Part shown: piece by piece, positions 60,849 through 63,735 of the stretch
How positions within the stretch are numbered: the first letter of the stretch is position 1
How the letters are laid out: every line of letters starts with the position of its first letter
Source of the DNA: an uncultured Eubacteriales bacterium
GTDB taxonomy: Bacteria; Bacillota; Clostridia; Christensenellales; QALW01
Length of the DNA: 63,735 nt
Direction: 5' to 3'
NCBI GenBank assembly: GCA_900547955.1
Contig: URIR01000006.1
Location: 1-63,735, forward strand
Notes under the pieces: generated by a model
The model's database searches: none
The model's input: the letters and a program-made list of their open reading frames with translations, nothing else
Told to the model about the DNA's origin: nothing
Translations under genes and position numbers: made by a program

Positions 60849-61973
60849 TTAATTGGACAGTATGCTGATTTCGGTTTCCTTATCAAAGAGATGTATACGA
60901 TTAGGATCAAATACCATCTTGACGGTATCATTCATCATAACAGTACTTCTGGGATTTACGCGCGCAACAATATTTTCATCTTCCTTGCCCGAAATATTGA
61001 GATAAAGCAGCGTCTCAAAGCCCAGCTTTTCAATCAGCTCTACATAAGCGCCGACGGTAGCTTCAGGATAATTCTGAATAAATACTTCCTCGTCGTGAAT
61101 ATCGTCGGGACGTATACCCAGCGTTACCTCTCTGCCTATATAGGACTTATCAGTCAGCTTGGCAATTCTGCCTTCAGGGATAAGTATCTTATTCTCGCCA
61201 AAACGCGCAAATACGCTGCCGTTTTCCTCAACCAGCGTGCAATCGATAAAATTCATGGCCGGAGAACCTATAAATCCGGCAACAAACTTATTGCAGGGAT
61301 AATCGTAGAGATTCTGAGGAGAATCAACCTGCTGGATAAAGCCGTCCTTCATAACAACTATTCTGGTACCCATAGTCATAGCTTCGGTCTGGTCGTGGGT
61401 AACGTAAATAAATGTCGTGGCCAGCCTGTTATGCAGCTTGGTAATTTCGGTACGCATCTGCACGCGCAGCTTTGCGTCCAGGTTGGAAAGAGGTTCGTCC
61501 ATAAGGAATACCTGAGGCTCGCGCACTATAGCGCGGCCCAGCGCAACACGCTGCTTCTGTCCGCCCGAAAGCGCCTTAGGCTTTCTCTGGAGATATTCTT
61601 CAATTCCCAGTATCTTAGCGGCTTCCTTAACCTTTTTATCTATATCGGTTTTATGTACCTTACGCAATTTAAGACCGAAAGCCATGTTATCATAAACGGT
61701 CATATGAGGATAAAGCGCATAGTTCTGGAACACCATCGCTATATCTCTATTCTTGGGAGCTACATCGTTTACCAGTTTGTCCCCGATATAAAGCTCGCCC
61801 TCAGTAATTTCCTCCAGGCCGGCAATCATACGAAGAGTAGTTGATTTTCCGCAGCCCGAAGGCCCTACCAGAACTATAAACTCCTTATCCTTGATAGCAA
61901 GATTGAAATCGTTAACCGCGGTTACGCCGCCGGCATACACCTTATAAATATGCCTTAAAGTAACGTTAGCCAT
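60849..61973 (-). CDS. ugpC: sugar ABC transporter ATPase (MsmK/UgpC type)
   Basis: A 374-aa ATPase of the carbohydrate-importer class. Walker A GPSGCGKST, signature LSGGQKQRVALG, Walker B VFLMDEPLSNLDAKLR and a long C-terminal TOBE/regulatory domain are present. There is no permease or binding protein next to it, so it may be a shared 'multitask' ATPase serving several sugar importers encoded elsewhere, as MsmK does in streptococci. GGAGG precedes the ATG. A terminator lies only 20 bp upstream and I found no clear promoter after it. Confidence 0.93.
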   Translation of the reverse strand: MANVTLRHIYKVYAGGVTAVNDFNLAIKDKEFIVLVGPSGCGKSTTLRMIAGLEEITEGELYIGDKLVNDVAPKNRDIAMVFQNYALYPHMTVYDNMAFGLKLRKVHKTDIDKKVKEAAKILGIEEYLQRKPKALSGGQKQRVALGRAIVREPQVFLMDEPLSNLDAKLRVQMRTEITKLHNRLATTFIYVTHDQTEAMTMGTRIVVMKDGFIQQVDSPQNLYDYPCNKFVAGFIGSPAMNFIDCTLVEENGSVFARFGENKILIPEGRIAKLTDKSYIGREVTLGIRPDDIHDEEVFIQNYPEATVGAYVELIEKLGFETLLYLNISGKEDENIVARVNPRSTVMMNDTVKMVFDPNRIHLFDKETEISILSN

Positions 61974-61990
61974 AAAAAACCTCCAATAAT

Positions 61991-62022
61991 AAAACTCTGA
62001 TGCTAAAATAATAACATCAGAG
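61991..62022 (-). terminator. terminator after the MacB-type permease gene
   Basis: On the minus strand CTCTGATG (from 62022) pairs with CATCAGAG (ending 61995), followed by TTTTATTATT. It ends the MacB/LolD transcript 60 bp after its stop and just before the ugpC Shine-Dalgarno. Confidence 0.75.
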
Positions 62023-62081
62023 CTGAATTTCCGCTACTGTCATTCTGCACAAAAAACATGTACAAAGATTACCACCTTTAA

Positions 62082-63221
62082 TCAGGTTAAGGCGTCAATA
62101 GGCTTCAAACGGCCCGCCTTAAGCGCGGGATAAATTCCAAAAAACAGCCCTGCCGCACAGGTTATAATTACAGCGGTGCATACTGTGGATGCCGAAAGTA
62201 TAAATTCTATACCCGAAAAGGAGCAGAGAAAATAAGCGCCCAGCGCGCCTAATGGAACGCCCATTAAACCTCCCAGCAGGGAATGCAGCATGGCTTCAGT
62301 CAAAAACTGTCCTGTAATCTGCGAGCTTTTCGCCCCTATGGCTTTTAATATGCCTATTTCCCTTGTTCGTTCCTTAACGCTCACCATCATTACGTTCATA
62401 ACCCCTATGCCCCCGCAAAGCATGCAAACCGCACTAATGGAAATCAATATCCCGGTAAGTATATCCAGCACCTGATTGACCATATTTATTTCGGCGGTCA
62501 TATTATAGCTCTTTACTCCTCTTTTCCCCGTAGCCGTTTCTATCGCCTCACAGGCAATTTTTTCTGCGTCCGAAAGCGCTATGCCCTCGGTACGAAATAT
62601 CAGCTCCTGAACGCCGCTTATATTAAGTATTCTGTTAAACGCGTCTATACCTATTATGCATCTATAAGGAGTAACTCCGGTCATTATAAGGCTGCCGTCG
62701 TCAATTATGCCGCAGACATATATGCTCTTGCCCGCTAAAAGAAAGCTCCGCCCCAAAGCATCGCCGGTGTTAAAAAGCTGTTCCGCCATTGAATTAGTTA
62801 TAACCGCTTCATACGCCTGCTCAGAAGCAGGCCATCTGCCCTGGGCCAATTCTATCTTCTCTATGCTTGCATACTGGTCTCCTACCCCGTTGACCGTACA
62901 GCTTATGCTGCCCGTTCCCGGCCCCGAGGCAGTCAGAGTAGCGGTATTCATAGGCGAATACGCAGTTATTTTCTTAGTAACTGCCGCCGGAATAAGCGCG
63001 TCCTCCTTGCTTAAAGCGTCTCCCTCTGAATAAACAAAAAAACGCTCGCTGCCCACAAGCTCCATTTCGCTTTTTATTCTGGCGCTTCCCCCGGCACTTA
63101 CACAGAGCACGCATATAATAGAGGCCACGCTTATTATTATGCCCAGCATGGTCAGCATGCTGCGCGAAAAATTATTGGATACCGAGCAAAGGGCCCTCTT
63201 TAAATAATCCAGCATATTCAA
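62082..63221 (-). CDS. MacB/FtsX-type ABC permease
   Basis: A 379-aa permease with one N-terminal membrane helix (about 17-40), a large extracytoplasmic MacB domain (about 45-250) and three C-terminal helices including the motif VKERTREIGILKAIGA. Such proteins act as mechanotransmitters with a LolD-like ATPase in peptide or drug resistance, or in lipoprotein handling. The TTG at 63221 is taken as start because GGAGGG lies 6 nt upstream and overlaps the ATPase stop. No membrane-fusion protein is visible downstream, though one could lie upstream outside the window. Confidence 0.9.
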   Translation of the reverse strand: MNMLDYLKRALCSVSNNFSRSMLTMLGIIISVASIICVLCVSAGGSARIKSEMELVGSERFFVYSEGDALSKEDALIPAAVTKKITAYSPMNTATLTASGPGTGSISCTVNGVGDQYASIEKIELAQGRWPASEQAYEAVITNSMAEQLFNTGDALGRSFLLAGKSIYVCGIIDDGSLIMTGVTPYRCIIGIDAFNRILNISGVQELIFRTEGIALSDAEKIACEAIETATGKRGVKSYNMTAEINMVNQVLDILTGILISISAVCMLCGGIGVMNVMMVSVKERTREIGILKAIGAKSSQITGQFLTEAMLHSLLGGLMGVPLGALGAYFLCSFSGIEFILSASTVCTAVIITCAAGLFFGIYPALKAGRLKPIDALT

Positions 63222-63223
63222 AA

Positions 63224-63735
63224 TTATCCCTCCATTAGCACTCCGTCTGATAGAATATACCGTCTGTCCGCATAAAGTGCGGTCTTAGGGTCGTGAGTTA
63301 TCAAAACAACAGCGGCGCCCGTGCCGTTAAGCTCCTTTATCATTTCCATAATTTCCTCGCCGGAGCTCTCGTCTAAATTTCCAGTCGGCTCGTCCGCCAA
63401 TATTAGAGCAGGACGGTTAATAAGCGCTCGGGCTATGGCCACCCTCTGGCGCTGACCGCCTGAAAGCTGGCTGGGACGGTGATTTAGCCTGTGCTTTAAA
63501 CCAACTCCGCATAAAGCCTGAGCAGCCATTTCACGTCTTTGCGAGCGCTTAACCCCGGCATAAGCCAAAGGGAGTTCTACATTCTCCAGCGCCGTCAGAT
63601 GCTCTAAAAGATAGAACGACTGAAAAATATAGCCAATATTTCTATTACGCATCTCAGCTAAGCTGTTTGCGTCCATTCTGCTTATATCCCGTCCGCTGAA
63701 AATATAGCTTCCCTTTTCAGGCACGTCCAAACAGC
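63224..63735 (-). CDS. LolD/MacB-type ABC ATPase, 5' end outside the window
   Basis: The C-terminal part (about 170 aa) of an ABC ATPase of the LolD/MacB class. The Q-loop GYIFQSFYLL, the signature LSGGQRQRVAIARAL and Walker B LILADEPTGNLDE are present. Walker A and the first 50 or so residues would lie beyond 63735, so the gene is cut by the window, not broken. It pairs with the permease 2 bp downstream. Confidence 0.92.
   Translation of the reverse strand, partial: CLDVPEKGSYIFSGRDISRMDANSLAEMRNRNIGYIFQSFYLLEHLTALENVELPLAYAGVKRSQRREMAAQALCGVGLKHRLNHRPSQLSGGQRQRVAIARALINRPALILADEPTGNLDESSGEEIMEMIKELNGTGAAVVLITHDPKTALYADRRYILSDGVLMEG

Noticed and set aside
60678..61844. A 388-aa plus-strand open frame antisense to the sugar-ABC ATPase and into cloverleaf C
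   Set aside because: It is a shadow of the highly conserved ugpC gene. Its composition is unlike a protein and it begins inside the hairpin element.

Overview
The window looks like a chromosomal segment of a Clostridia-type Bacillota, probably an uncultured gut or plant-fibre bacterium of moderate GC. The evidence is gene order: rpsB-tsf-pyrH-frr-uppS-cdsA-dxr-rseP-ispG; ftsK-rimO-pgsA-pncC-recA; a hisZ-dependent short hisG; and a ylxY-like deacetylase followed by an mlpA-like M16 peptidase. Shine-Dalgarno sites are strong (AAGGAGG type), and several promoters carry near-consensus -35/-10 boxes with 17-bp spacers. I cannot name a genus. Almost all genes lie on the minus strand. The exceptions are an AraC regulator, the tRNA/6S cluster, a methyltransferase, aroE-aroQ and one secreted protein.

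Layout. 0-5 kb: ABC exporter, MFS transporter, phosphohexomutase. 5-7.4 kb: a repeat-rich gap, then a ZIP metal transporter and a DUF2325 protein behind a promoter with a 22-bp perfect palindrome. 7.4-11.3 kb: GH127 arabinofuranosidase-type enzyme divergent from an AraC regulator. 11.4-15.7 kb: beta-helix lipoprotein with a response regulator and histidine kinase; a miniature transposable element sits between the last two. 15.9-18.3 kb: two acetyltransferases, then tRNA-Val, 6S RNA, tRNA-Gln and tRNA-Glu. 19.3-23.7 kb: polyamine importer potABCD with its cupin regulator. 24.2-32.4 kb: translation, isoprenoid, phospholipid and undecaprenol genes. 32.8-34.1 kb: aroE-aroQ. 34.2-37.1 kb: secreted repeat protein and mtnA. 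37.3-44.5 kb: recA with an in-frame stop, pncC, pgsA, rimO, ftsK, mreB. 44.8-48.1 kb: two paralogous membrane-anchored surface proteins. 48.4-53.5 kb: his operon lacking hisH and hisF. 53.6-58.5 kb: dUTPase, M16 peptidase, deacetylase-like protein, S41 protease and a PucR/CdaR-type regulator. 58.9-63.7 kb: fhs, a sugar-ABC ATPase and a MacB/LolD-type system cut by the window end.

The most unusual features are non-coding. First, four very GC-rich elements (one cut by the window edge) sit 10-26 bp downstream of minus-strand stop codons. The three complete ones share one architecture: a long outer stem, an inner GC stem and three perfect hairpins, making a giant DNA/RNA cloverleaf of about 190-220 bp. 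Their sequences differ but their plan is the same. Second, a family of TA-flanked miniature inverted-repeat elements is present (two near-identical copies, one internally deleted copy, one divergent copy). One copy ends exactly where it supplies the Shine-Dalgarno sequence of the histidine kinase gene. Third, recA carries a single in-frame TAA in place of a conserved tyrosine codon while the rest of the reading frame is intact.
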